This document shows, in pieces, positions 1 through 7,850 of a DNA stretch of 64,000 bases. Position numbers and translations under genes: made by a program. The DNA comes from Solibacillus sp040274725. GTDB taxonomy: Bacteria > Bacillota > Bacilli > Bacillales_A > Planococcaceae. The stretch is from assembly GCA_040274725.1 (NCBI GenBank), contig JBEMAQ010000018.1:19834-83833 (forward strand), given 5' to 3'. The notes under the pieces are model-generated. The model did not search any database, was not told where the DNA came from, and saw nothing but the letters and a program-made list of their open reading frames with translations. Each line of letters begins with the position of its first letter. Within the stretch, counting starts at the first letter, position 1.

Positions 1-1055
1 CAGAGTTTGCAAAGGTGTTAAAGCGACAGGGTATTAGCAAAATCAATGGCCATATTTACGGGGATGATACGTTTTTTAGCGGCTCGACGCTGTCACCAGG
101 TGTCGAAAAGCAAGACGAAACGTACTATTACGGGGCGCGTACATCCGCGTTAACCTTATCACCTACCGACGATTTTGATGCGAGTACGGTCGTTGTCACA
201 GCAACAGGCGGTACGGTAGGTAAGGCACCAACATACAGTATCCTACCAAACGCCGCGGGGATGAAAGTAAAAAACAATGCGAAAACGGTAGCAAAGGGGC
301 AAAAAACGACGATTTCCATTAAGCGTAAATATAATACAAATGAAATAGTTATTTCTGGTACAATTGCGCGCGGTAACAGTAAAAAAGAATGGGTATCGAT
401 GCATGACCCGACGATGAATACGTTAAGTGCAGTCAAAAAAATGTGGCAAAGTGCAGGAATCACATTTGCAAAGGACAGTACGATCAAAAGAGCGACAGTC
501 CCACAAACGGCACAGATGATATCTGCTAAACAGTCTCGTACACTAAAAGAACTCTACCCGATATTTATGAAGCTAAGCAATAATTCCATTGCAGATATGC
601 TTGTCAAAACAATGGGGCAGGAGATGCACGGCAAGGGCGATTTAACGACTGGTTTACAAGTTGTGCGTGATTACGGTAAAACGCTCGGCATGGATTTAAC
701 AAATTGGCATATAACAGACGGTTCAGGTCTCGGTATGAATAATAAAGCGACAGCAAATGCACAAACACTGCTGCTAACAACATTGCAACCAAATAAAACA
801 TTTTATGCAGGTTTACCTGTTGGAGGTGTAAAGGATCGTTTAATCGGAGGCACATTAAAAAATCGTTTTACACAATTCCCACTCCAACATAACGTCGTGG
901 CGAAAACAGGCTATATTACTAATACGTATGCGCTATCTGGCTATGTCACAGCAAAAAGTGGCCGAACATTTGCATTTTCTGTTATGACATCGCAGCCGAG
1001 AAGCGCAATTAAAAATATAGATGCGTTTGTCAAAGTAATTTATATTAATTATTAG
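1..1055 (+). CDS. D-alanyl-D-alanine carboxypeptidase/endopeptidase (PBP4, peptidase S13), 5'-truncated by the window
   Basis: C-terminal part of a class C low-molecular-weight penicillin-binding protein, which trims D-Ala from or cleaves cross-links in peptidoglycan outside the membrane. The reading frame is open from the first bases of the window, so the start and the SxxK active-site serine lie upstream. Visible family marks are the GDDTFF region near the N-terminal edge, an SNN motif (the SxN element, in KLSNNSIADM) and the KTG triad (VVAKTGYI). The long insert domain between them is typical of the S13/DacC family. Frame and length fit an intact C-terminus. A leader or signal peptide cannot be judged here. 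Confidence 0.88.
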   Translation, partial: EFAKVLKRQGISKINGHIYGDDTFFSGSTLSPGVEKQDETYYYGARTSALTLSPTDDFDASTVVVTATGGTVGKAPTYSILPNAAGMKVKNNAKTVAKGQKTTISIKRKYNTNEIVISGTIARGNSKKEWVSMHDPTMNTLSAVKKMWQSAGITFAKDSTIKRATVPQTAQMISAKQSRTLKELYPIFMKLSNNSIADMLVKTMGQEMHGKGDLTTGLQVVRDYGKTLGMDLTNWHITDGSGLGMNNKATANAQTLLLTTLQPNKTFYAGLPVGGVKDRLIGGTLKNRFTQFPLQHNVVAKTGYITNTYALSGYVTAKSGRTFAFSVMTSQPRSAIKNIDAFVKVIYINY

Positions 1056-1195
1056 TGGTTCGTATTAAAAAAATGTGTCTAAATAATGTCCATTAATTCC
1101 CATTATAATACTTGTGATTCAAGTAAATATATATTGATATAACAACATTTATGCCTTTTATACCACTTTTCGATAGTTTTTATCGAAATTTTCTA

Positions 1196-1212
1196 TGTGA
1201 GAAATAATGACA
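1196..1212. promoter_or_regulatory. GlnR/TnrA-type operator
   Basis: The sequence TGTGA-N7-TGACA matches the known GlnR/TnrA box TGTNA-N7-TNACA at every fixed position. It lies 63 bp upstream of the GlnR-like gene, so nitrogen-responsive autoregulation is the simplest inference. The family consensus is established; binding here is not shown. Confidence 0.65.
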
Positions 1213-1274
1213 ATACCATTGAAGTACGACAAATCATCCTTTAAAGTTAGAAGCATGAAAGGAATGGTGAAAAA

Positions 1275-1604
1275 ATGGAAAAAGAACATCGAAAAGCGTT
1301 ACCGGTACTACCTATTAGCACAGTTATGCAGTTGACTAATCTCTCAGCGAGGCAAATTCGTTATTACGAAGAGCACCATCTGATTGAACCAGTAAGAACA
1401 GAAGGGAATCGCAGAATGTTTTCGTTGAATAATATTGATGAGCTATTGGAAATTCAAGAGATGCTAGAGCAAGGCATCAATATTGCCGGAATTAAAAAAG
1501 TATTTGATTTAAAACATCAAGCACAAATGAGAACATATCGAGGGAAGTTATTAAATAATCATGAGTTACGTACAATTGTGCAGGAAGAACTGCAAGCGCT
1601 GTAA
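1275..1604 (+). CDS. MerR-family GlnR/TnrA-like nitrogen regulator, short form
   Basis: A 109-residue DNA-binding protein. The N-terminal winged helix contains LSARQIRYYEEHHLI and the EGNRRMFS wing, almost identical to GlnR. The helix after it (EMLEQGINIAGIKKVF) is also GlnR-like rather than TnrA-like. GlnR of Bacillus is about 135 residues and ends with a tail that senses feedback-inhibited glutamine synthetase. This protein stops right after the EELQAL segment and lacks most of that tail; TnrA is about 110 residues. No glnA follows, although glnR is normally cotranscribed with it. ATG with AAGGAATGGTGA upstream. A GlnR/TnrA box sits in front. It may be a second, stand-alone paralogue. Confidence 0.8.
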   Translation: MEKEHRKALPVLPISTVMQLTNLSARQIRYYEEHHLIEPVRTEGNRRMFSLNNIDELLEIQEMLEQGINIAGIKKVFDLKHQAQMRTYRGKLLNNHELRTIVQEELQAL

Positions 1605-1634
1605 AAGCGGCACGTATAAAAACAGAACATAAGA

Positions 1635-1672
1635 GTTGTATTCAGCCTGAATTACTGAATACAACTTTTTTT
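1635..1672 (+). terminator. Rho-independent terminator after the GlnR-like gene
   Basis: A perfect 11-bp stem (GTTGTATTCAG / CTGAATACAAC) with a 9-base loop, followed by seven T. Confidence 0.85.
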
Positions 1673-1840
1673 ATTTTCATCTGTATAGAAGAGGTAACGT
1701 AGTAGAAAGTTATTTTATGTGTAGAAAATTCTCATTTTTGTAAAATAGTAAAATAGTTGGGTGAAAGTATTTCAAATTGATCTATAATGAATAGGTAGAA
1801 AGTTTAAACTTTTTTATTGGATTTGGGAGAGAGGTACGGG

Positions 1841-3523
1841 ATGAAATTTACAATTTCTAAGAAAATGTGGTCAAGTTTTTCGATTATTCTTATTCTACTT
1901 TGTTTTGTAAGTGCACTTTCAATTATGACAATGATTAGGATATCAGATAATTATGAAATGATTTTAGAACGAGAAATAACAAATGTTGATATTGCTGATG
2001 AAATTATCATCATTCAAAAAGATATGTCGACTGCTATTTTAGAATTTATTACATTTAAGAGTGATGGAACATTGCAAAAGCTAGACAGCTTAATTGAAGA
2101 GGGCTCTGTAGCTGCGAAAAATTTAATAGCAGGTGTAGAGGATGAACAGTCACTTGCTTTACTTGAGGAATTGAAAGTAAAAACGGTTGAGTTATTTGAA
2201 TCGAATGAAATTATAGTAAATCGAGCGCAAACAAACGAAGACTTTTCTACATATTCCTCAAAATCAAGTGAACTAAATACAGAAATTTTACAAATTTTAA
2301 GTGATTTAAAGGAAATACAGCAAAATACAGTAGAGCAAAAACGGGCAGAAATTAGCGCCGAACGTACAAAATCAATCGTATTTATTGTGAGTACATCTTT
2401 TGTAGTTGTTGTATTAGGTTTGCTCGTTGCTCATTTTACAAGCCGAAGTATTTCGAATCCAATCAAGGCGATAACAGCTAACTTAAAGGAAGTGGCAACA
2501 GGTCATTTGTTAATTGAACCAATTCATGTGAAATCAAATGATGAAGTTCGTGACATGGCCGAATCTTTCAATCAAATGACGGCCGATTTGCGTAGCATTA
2601 TTGTGAATGTTCAAGGCTCTTCGATGCAGTTAGCTGCGAATGCCGAGCAGCTGACAGCGAGCTCACAGGAAAGTTATGCGTCAAGTCAGCTTGTGGCAAG
2701 TGCTGCTGAAGTGCAAAAAAACATTAGCGAGCAGCAAACAGTGACGGTCAATGAATCGAATAAAGCAATTGGACAGTTACGAGCAGAGATGGATGAAGTG
2801 GCTGCGGATAATAATCAAATGTTTCAATCGACAGATCAAGTGAAGACGCTTATTTCAAAAGGGGCTTCTGTAGTGACAGATGTAGCACAGCATATGGATA
2901 CCATTCATACAACGTTTAAAGACACGACGATGATGATGAATGAAATGGCAAAGCATTCAACAGATATTCAAACCATTACGGCACTTATAACGGAGATTGC
3001 GGAGCAAACGAACTTACTGGCGCTAAATGCTTCAATTGAGGCAGCGCGCGCTGGTGAACATGGTAAGGGCTTTGCTGTTGTTGCAGATGAAGTACGTAAT
3101 TTAGCCGAGCAATCAAAAAAATCAGCCACTGAGATTGAATCAATGGTCAATGTGATGCAGCAAGCATCAGCAAACGCTGTTCATTCGATTAGGATGGGGA
3201 GCGGTAAAGTAGAAGAGGGCTTAGCAAAAACAAGTGAATCGCTTACGACATTTACAGAAATCAAACAAAGCATTGAGACAGTTAGTCAGATGATGGAACG
3301 TGTATCTTCGGCTATTGTACGTGTTCAGCAAACAACGATTTCTGTAGCAAGTAATGTAACAGATATTCAGCATTTAGCTGAAAATGTAGCAGACAGTGCG
3401 AATGAGACAGGAGCGGCAACAGAACAGCAACTTGCTTCAAATGAAGAAATTGCTTCAAATGCGCAGTCATTAGCAAATTTAGCGGAATCATTGCAAGCGA
3501 AGGTCAATCAATTTAACGTATAA
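1841..3523 (+). CDS. Methyl-accepting chemotaxis protein
   Basis: Transmembrane chemoreceptor of 560 residues that signals to CheA/CheW. Order: TM1 at about residues 11-33, an extracellular helical sensor of about 145 residues (four-helix-bundle type, rich in E and K), TM2 at about 178-202, a HAMP domain (about 203-255, with SRSISNPIKAI), then the long cytoplasmic coiled coil. The hairpin tip EIAEQTNLLALNASIEAARA near residue 385 is the invariant CheA/CheW contact. The ATG at 1841 is preferred over an in-frame TTG at 1817 because GGGAGAGAGG lies just upstream of it. It is monocistronic, with a terminator behind it. The ligand cannot be predicted. Confidence 0.93.
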   Translation: MKFTISKKMWSSFSIILILLCFVSALSIMTMIRISDNYEMILEREITNVDIADEIIIIQKDMSTAILEFITFKSDGTLQKLDSLIEEGSVAAKNLIAGVEDEQSLALLEELKVKTVELFESNEIIVNRAQTNEDFSTYSSKSSELNTEILQILSDLKEIQQNTVEQKRAEISAERTKSIVFIVSTSFVVVVLGLLVAHFTSRSISNPIKAITANLKEVATGHLLIEPIHVKSNDEVRDMAESFNQMTADLRSIIVNVQGSSMQLAANAEQLTASSQESYASSQLVASAAEVQKNISEQQTVTVNESNKAIGQLRAEMDEVAADNNQMFQSTDQVKTLISKGASVVTDVAQHMDTIHTTFKDTTMMMNEMAKHSTDIQTITALITEIAEQTNLLALNASIEAARAGEHGKGFAVVADEVRNLAEQSKKSATEIESMVNVMQQASANAVHSIRMGSGKVEEGLAKTSESLTTFTEIKQSIETVSQMMERVSSAIVRVQQTTISVASNVTDIQHLAENVADSANETGAATEQQLASNEEIASNAQSLANLAESLQAKVNQFNV

Positions 3524-3527
3524 TAAG

Positions 3528-3564
3528 ACATGCACAGGAGCTGTATTCCTGTGCATGTTTTCGT
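3528..3564. terminator. Bidirectional terminator between convergent genes
   Basis: A perfect 11-bp stem (ACATGCACAGG / CCTGTGCATGT) followed by a T-rich run. It serves the chemoreceptor and probably the convergent small gene at 3564. Confidence 0.8.
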
Positions 3565-3800
3565 TATGAAATAAACTGCGATAGCTTTTTATAGCGGCTA
3601 GAGCCGAGTACGGATTTTGCCTCGGCAAGCACTTCTTTTGGGATGCCGTGCGTCAGCCATTGAATGGATGCATTGCTAAAAATGCGGCGCAATTTTTTAG
3701 CTTCATTTGAGGAGATGGAGAGCCCCATTGTTTCGGCAAATTTGACAAGCTCTTTATCTGACATTTTATTGAGCTGACTGAACAATTGAAATTTATTCAA
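3564..3800 (-). CDS. Small DUF2624/YqfT-like protein
   Basis: A 78-residue soluble, helical protein. The block DKELVKFAETMGLSISSNEA resembles the DUF2624 family (B. subtilis YqfT), whose function is unknown. In B. subtilis, yqfT lies close to zur, and here it is divergent from the zinc operon, which supports the family call. TTG start with AAAGGATGG upstream. The intergenic region is shared with the Zur-box promoter, so zinc could in principle affect both directions; that is inference. Confidence 0.55.
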   Translation of the reverse strand: MNKFQLFSQLNKMSDKELVKFAETMGLSISSNEAKKLRRIFSNASIQWLTHGIPKEVLAEAKSVLGSSRYKKLSQFIS

Positions 3801-3826
3801 AGTACCATCCTTTCAAGTTGATTATC

Positions 3827-3855
3827 TTTACAATAAGGAGAAAGTACACTATACT
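3827..3855 (+). promoter_or_regulatory. SigA-type promoter of the zinc operon
   Basis: TTTACA (3827-3832), a 17-bp spacer and TATACT (3850-3855). The predicted transcription start at about 3862 is immediately followed by the Zur box. Confidence 0.6.
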
Positions 3856-3865
3856 AAAAAGTTGT

Positions 3866-3886
3866 AAATCGTAATGATTTTGAATT
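3866..3886. promoter_or_regulatory. Zur box (zinc operator)
   Basis: AAATCGTAATGATTTTGAATT is an imperfect palindrome whose left half and centre match the Bacillus Zur consensus TCGTAATNATTACGA. It covers about +5 to +25 of the predicted transcript, where a bound repressor would block transcription. The regulator gene zur is the third gene of the operon. Confidence 0.75.
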
Positions 3887-3903
3887 GGAAAGAAGAGATA
3901 CCA

Positions 3904-4650
3904 TTGAAAAAAACGTTAATTGAACTGGAAAACGTGTCGTTTCAATATGACTATACGCACGTCTTAAAAAACATTTCATTAAAAGTAGAACAGGGCGATT
4001 TTTTAGCGCTTTTAGGGCCAAATGGTTCAGGAAAATCGACGCTACTTAAAATTATTTTAGGCTTACTGAAACCGATGTCTGGTGAAGTGAAGCTATTCGG
4101 GCAAACGACTGCGGATTTTAAAAACCGCGAGCTGATTGGCTACGTATCACAAAAATCGAATGCGTTTAACTCAGGGTTTCCTGCGACGGTGTTTGAAGTT
4201 GTGCGTAGTGGACTTGTGAAAAAGACAGGGCTATTTAAGCGTCTGCCGAAAAATACAGATGAACTTGTGCACCAAGCGCTTGCAGACGTTGGAATGGAAC
4301 AATTCGCAAAGCGTAATATCGGGCAATTGTCTGGTGGACAGCAACAACGTGTATTTATCGCGCGTGCACTTGTATCTGCACCGCAGCTTCTTATTTTAGA
4401 TGAGCCTACAGTCGGGATTGACCATGAAAATGTGCAGGCGTTCTATGATATGCTCGCACATTTAAATGCGCGCCATCATATGACGATGATTTTAGTGACA
4501 CATGATGTCGACACGGTTTCTGACCGTATTAGTCATGTGGCGTGCTTAAATCAAACGATTCACTTCCATGGCTATAAAAACGAATTCGATGCGATTGACG
4601 TGGCGGCGCTAAATGCGTGGTACGGTCATTCTGTGCGAAAGGTTCACTAA
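3904..4650 (+). CDS. znuC: Zinc ABC transporter, ATP-binding protein
   Basis: Cytoplasmic ATPase of a high-affinity zinc (Zn/Mn-family) importer, 248 residues. Walker A GPNGSGKST, Q-loop, signature LSGGQQQR, Walker B LLILDEPTVGID and the switch His in VTHD are all present. An in-frame ATG at 3874 lies inside the Zur box about 12 bases after the predicted transcription start and has no ribosome binding site. The TTG at 3904, preceded by GGAAAGAAGAG, is therefore the better start. The permease follows after 12 bp and zur after that, which fixes the substrate as zinc. No substrate-binding lipoprotein (ZnuA/AdcA) is encoded next to it. Confidence 0.9.
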   Translation: MKKTLIELENVSFQYDYTHVLKNISLKVEQGDFLALLGPNGSGKSTLLKIILGLLKPMSGEVKLFGQTTADFKNRELIGYVSQKSNAFNSGFPATVFEVVRSGLVKKTGLFKRLPKNTDELVHQALADVGMEQFAKRNIGQLSGGQQQRVFIARALVSAPQLLILDEPTVGIDHENVQAFYDMLAHLNARHHMTMILVTHDVDTVSDRISHVACLNQTIHFHGYKNEFDAIDVAALNAWYGHSVRKVH

Positions 4651-4662
4651 AGGAGCAGGCAT

Positions 4663-5523
4663 ATGATTGAAGCAATTTTAAACTATGAATTTTTACAAAA
4701 TGCCTTTTTCTCAGGGCTTATTATTGGGATTATCGCACCACTGTTAGGTGTATTTATCGTCGTGCGCCGTCTGTCGCTTATTGCAGACGCACTGTCACAT
4801 GTGACGCTTGCAGGGATTGCGGGTAGTCTTTATTTAAGCCAAAGTTTTGCCGCACTTGCCTTGCTGAATCCGATTTATTTAGGGATTGTTGCGTCCGTTG
4901 CAGGCTCGGTATTAATTGAGCGACTGCGCAGACTTTATAAGCATTATGAGGAGCTTGCGATTCCGATTATTATGTCGGGCGGGATTGGCCTTAGTGCAAT
5001 CTTTATTTCACTTGCGAGCGGCTTTAATACCGATTTAATGAGTTATTTATTCGGTTCGGTATCAGCGGTGTCGAGGCAAGATTTTTATGTGATTGTGGCG
5101 ATTGCCATTGTTGTCTTTATCTTTTTAATAGCGTTCTTTAAAGAGTTATTTGTGCTGTCGTTTGATGATGAGTATGCGAAGGCGAGCGGCTTACCCGCAC
5201 GCTGGATTCATTTATTATTTATGGTCGTTGTCGCACTTGTCATTGCAGCAAGTATGCGTATTGTTGGGATTTTACTTGTCTCAAGCTTAATGACCTTACC
5301 AGTTGCGGCGGCAATGCGACTTGCGAAGGGCTTTAAAGAGGCGATACTTTATTCGATTGTGTTTGGTGAAACAGCCGTTGTAATCGGTCTTGTCAGCGCA
5401 TTTTATCTTGACTTAGCACCAGGCGGAACGATTGTTGTGACGTCGATCATTATTTTATTGCTTGTTATTATCGGCAAAAAGTTAGCACTAAAGCTACATG
5501 CGAAAGGGGAAGAAGCACTGTGA
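4663..5523 (+). CDS. znuB: Zinc ABC transporter, permease
   Basis: Inner-membrane channel partner of ZnuC, 286 residues with about eight to nine hydrophobic segments of the ABC-3 (ZnuB/AdcB) family. Typical family elements are RRLSLIADALSHVTLAGIA near residues 36-54 and the MRIVGILLVSSLMTLPVAAA segment near 197-216. ATG with AAAGGAGCAGG upstream. Its TGA stop overlaps the GTG start of zur by four bases, indicating translational coupling. Confidence 0.92.
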   Translation: MIEAILNYEFLQNAFFSGLIIGIIAPLLGVFIVVRRLSLIADALSHVTLAGIAGSLYLSQSFAALALLNPIYLGIVASVAGSVLIERLRRLYKHYEELAIPIIMSGGIGLSAIFISLASGFNTDLMSYLFGSVSAVSRQDFYVIVAIAIVVFIFLIAFFKELFVLSFDDEYAKASGLPARWIHLLFMVVVALVIAASMRIVGILLVSSLMTLPVAAAMRLAKGFKEAILYSIVFGETAVVIGLVSAFYLDLAPGGTIVVTSIIILLLVIIGKKLALKLHAKGEEAL

Positions 5524-5930
5524 ACGAAACACGCGCGTGGGAAATTTTAAAGGAAAATGGCTATAAAAAAACAGATAAGCGTGAACGCATCCTGACAATG
5601 TTTGCAGGCACTGATAAATATTTGACTGCTCGTGATCTGCTTACAGTCTTTAAAAAGGATTACCCAGGCATGAGCTTTGACACGATTTATCGTAATTTAT
5701 CAACGTTTGTTGAGTTAGATATTTTAGAGGAAACCGAGCTAAACGGTGAGCGTAATTTCCGCATGCATTGCGAGTCCGATCATCACCACCACCACTTTAT
5801 TTGTCGTGACTGTGGCAAGGTCAAAGAATTGTCGATTTGTCCAATGGCGATGCTTGGGGAGAAGTTGCCAGGCTACGCGGTGGAGGCACATAAATTTGAA
5901 ATTTATGGTAAATGCCCAAATTGCCAATGA
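5520..5930 (+). CDS. zur: Fur-family zinc uptake regulator Zur
   Basis: A 136-residue zinc-sensing repressor. The N-terminal winged helix contains KKTDKRERIL and SFDTIYRNLS. The dimerisation/metal domain has the run of histidines in SDHHHHHFICRDCG and two Cys pairs, CRDC and CPNC, which form the structural zinc site. It starts with GTG overlapping the znuB stop (GTGA). Lying in its own target operon behind a Zur box, it is expected to be autoregulated. The fit with Zur is better than with PerR or Fur because of the znuCB context. Confidence 0.92.
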   Translation: MNETRAWEILKENGYKKTDKRERILTMFAGTDKYLTARDLLTVFKKDYPGMSFDTIYRNLSTFVELDILEETELNGERNFRMHCESDHHHHHFICRDCGKVKELSICPMAMLGEKLPGYAVEAHKFEIYGKCPNCQ

Positions 5931-5934
5931 TGTG

Positions 5935-5968
5935 AAGCGGTGTGGTTCATGAATCACACCGCTTTTCT
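5935..5968 (+). terminator. Terminator of the zinc operon
   Basis: A perfect 10-bp stem (AAGCGGTGTG / CACACCGCTT) with a self-complementary TTCATGAA in the loop, followed by TTCTTC. Confidence 0.75.
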
Positions 5969-6065
5969 TCTGTTATCTCTTATCTGAATAATGACTTAAT
6001 TTTGCTAAAACACCCACAATGAAATCGAACTATGTTAAAGTAAATAAATAACTTACATAGCTTTG

Positions 6066-6262
6066 CAGGAAAAAGGTACAGATTGTATAACTGTGAATTC
6101 GGTGAAAATCCGAAGCTATATCCGTAACTGTAAGCGCATAAAATTCGTATAAAGGTCACTGCTTTTAGTGGGAAGGCCTTTATAATCTACGTTGTAAGGA
6201 GACTCTCTTTCCAGCATGGAGATAACGAAGCGCAAAGCCAGGAGACCGGCCTTTTTCTGATC
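6066..6262 (+). ncRNA. Cobalamin (adenosylcobalamin) riboswitch
   Basis: All the landmark blocks of the class are in order: GGTGAAAATCCGAAGC (6101-6116), CCGTAACTGTAAGCG, GGTCACTG, GTGGGAAGGCC, and the B12 box AAGCGCAAAGCCAGGAGACC (6228-6247). A strong terminator hairpin follows at 6332, so the expected action is premature termination when cobalamin is plentiful. It governs the seven-gene corrinoid salvage operon downstream. Confidence 0.95.
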
Positions 6263-6331
6263 GTCACACACCTCTTCGGAATTAAAGAGAATGGACGGCA
6301 TGAAAAATCGGTGTTTTTTCATACGTTTTTT

Positions 6332-6360
6332 GCCATTCATTTTTTATGGATGGCTTTTTT
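6332..6360 (+). terminator. Expression-platform terminator of the cobalamin riboswitch
   Basis: Stem GCCATTCAT / ATGGATGGC (one G-U pair) with a T-rich loop, followed by six T. An additional weak A/T hairpin (ATGAAAAA...TTTTTTCAT) precedes it at about 6300-6322. Confidence 0.75.
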
Positions 6361-6410
6361 GTTTGTCTGTATTGTGTGTAAGTAAATTTTTTAAGAAATG
6401 AGGAAGTGCA

Positions 6411-7325
6411 TTGAAAAAGTGGAAGCTAGCACTCATTAGTTTAGCAATGGGTGTATTAGTAGCAGGCTGTCAGGAAGAGAGTCAGCAAACAGCGGCGAAT
6501 GAGCAATACGTAGTCGTAGACGATCGCCAAAAGGAAGTGACGTTTGAGTCTGTGCCGGAAACGATTGTGTCATTGCAGCCAAGTAATACGGAGATTTTAT
6601 TTGCGCTCGGTGTAGGTGACCGCATTATCGGTGCAACGGCCTATGATACATATCCAGAACAGGCACTTGAAATCGAACGAATTTCCGATATTATTACGGT
6701 GGATTTAGAGCGTGTTGTTCAGTTGGAGCCAGATGTAGTCATTGCGTATGATACATTAGATGAGGCACAAATTGCGCAGTTAGAGGCACTGGGTCTCAAT
6801 GTTTTTTTAATTGAATCAGCCACGACACTTGAAGCGGTGTATTCGGATATTACACAGCTTGCACAGGTGATGCAAGTAGAGGACAAGGGCGCGGCAATTG
6901 TGTCGGCCATTCAAGCGCAAATTGCCGGTGTTCAAGAAAAGATTGCTCCGTATCAAAATTCGCGTGCGGTGTATTACGAGGTATCACCAGCACCTGATAT
7001 TTGGACGGCAGGTAGTGAAACATTCCAGCAGGAGCTTTTATCGGCAGCAGGTATTAACAATTTATTTGCCGATCAAACAGATTGGTTCCAAGTGTCAGAG
7101 GAAGAGGTCATCACAAGAAATCCCGCGGTTATTATGACGACAGCTAATTATTTAGACGACCCCATTGGTGAACTAAAGACGCGTAACGGCTGGGAGTCTG
7201 TCACAGCCATTCAAACAGGTGCGCTCCATTTAGTGGATGACGATTTATTTTCACGTCCTGCGACGCGCGTTGGGGATGCGGTAGAGGCCGCAGCAAAAAT
7301 GGTGTATCCTGAGGCATTTAACTAA
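6411..7325 (+). CDS. btuF: BtuF-like cobalamin/cobinamide-binding lipoprotein
   Basis: Extracytoplasmic substrate-binding lipoprotein of 304 residues, with a signal peptide and a lipobox VAGC at residues 17-20. The fold is the class III (BtuF/FhuD) type: two lobes with PETIVSLQPSNTEILFALG near residue 50 and the inter-lobe long helix. TTG start with GAGGAAG upstream. It is the first gene behind the B12 riboswitch, which makes a corrinoid the likely ligand; an iron-siderophore ligand is less likely. No BtuC permease or BtuD ATPase follows, so partners must lie elsewhere. Confidence 0.82.
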   Translation: MKKWKLALISLAMGVLVAGCQEESQQTAANEQYVVVDDRQKEVTFESVPETIVSLQPSNTEILFALGVGDRIIGATAYDTYPEQALEIERISDIITVDLERVVQLEPDVVIAYDTLDEAQIAQLEALGLNVFLIESATTLEAVYSDITQLAQVMQVEDKGAAIVSAIQAQIAGVQEKIAPYQNSRAVYYEVSPAPDIWTAGSETFQQELLSAAGINNLFADQTDWFQVSEEEVITRNPAVIMTTANYLDDPIGELKTRNGWESVTAIQTGALHLVDDDLFSRPATRVGDAVEAAAKMVYPEAFN

Positions 7326-7850
7326 ATGATCTTTATTACAGGTGGTGTACGCAGCGGGAAAAGTGCCTTTGCGGAGCAGCTTGCAGCGCGTTTTGCAGGG
7401 GGAAATTATTATTATGTCGCGACAGGGCAAGCCTTTGACGCAGAAATGCTTGCACGAATTCGTCGCCATCAGCAGGACCGAGCTGGGAGTGAAGTGCAGT
7501 GGCGAACAATTGAAATGTCGACGCATTTTCCAAATGTACAACTTCGTGAGGGCGATGTGTTGTTATTTGAATGCGTGACAACGTGGCTTGGTAATGTGCA
7601 ATATGAAAGCGCACAGCAAAATGTCACGGTAGCGTCGTTTATTCAGCAATTTAAAACATGTTGCAAGGCGTGGCAGCAAAGCGGGGCGACTGTCATTGTT
7701 GTGTCGAATGAATTGTTAGACGAGCCCGCCTCTCATTTCGTAGAGGTGAATGAATATCGTCAAATGCTTGGTGCGCTTCATCAGTGGCTTGTCGCACAGA
7801 GCGTCGAGGCCTATGAGGTCGATCATCAAATTGTAAAGCAGTGGAAATGA
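7326..7850 (+). CDS. cobU: Adenosylcobinamide kinase / adenosylcobinamide-phosphate guanylyltransferase
   Basis: Bifunctional cytoplasmic enzyme that phosphorylates adenosylcobinamide and then transfers GMP to it, activating the corrin ring for attachment of the lower ligand. At 174 residues it has normal length. The Walker A GGVRSGKS is at residues 6-13, and IRRHQQDR carries the guanylylated His. VSNELL and the C-terminal YRQMLGALHQWL block are also family features. The ATG directly follows the btuF stop with no gap, and it overlaps cobS. Confidence 0.92.
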   Translation: MIFITGGVRSGKSAFAEQLAARFAGGNYYYVATGQAFDAEMLARIRRHQQDRAGSEVQWRTIEMSTHFPNVQLREGDVLLFECVTTWLGNVQYESAQQNVTVASFIQQFKTCCKAWQQSGATVIVVSNELLDEPASHFVEVNEYRQMLGALHQWLVAQSVEAYEVDHQIVKQWK

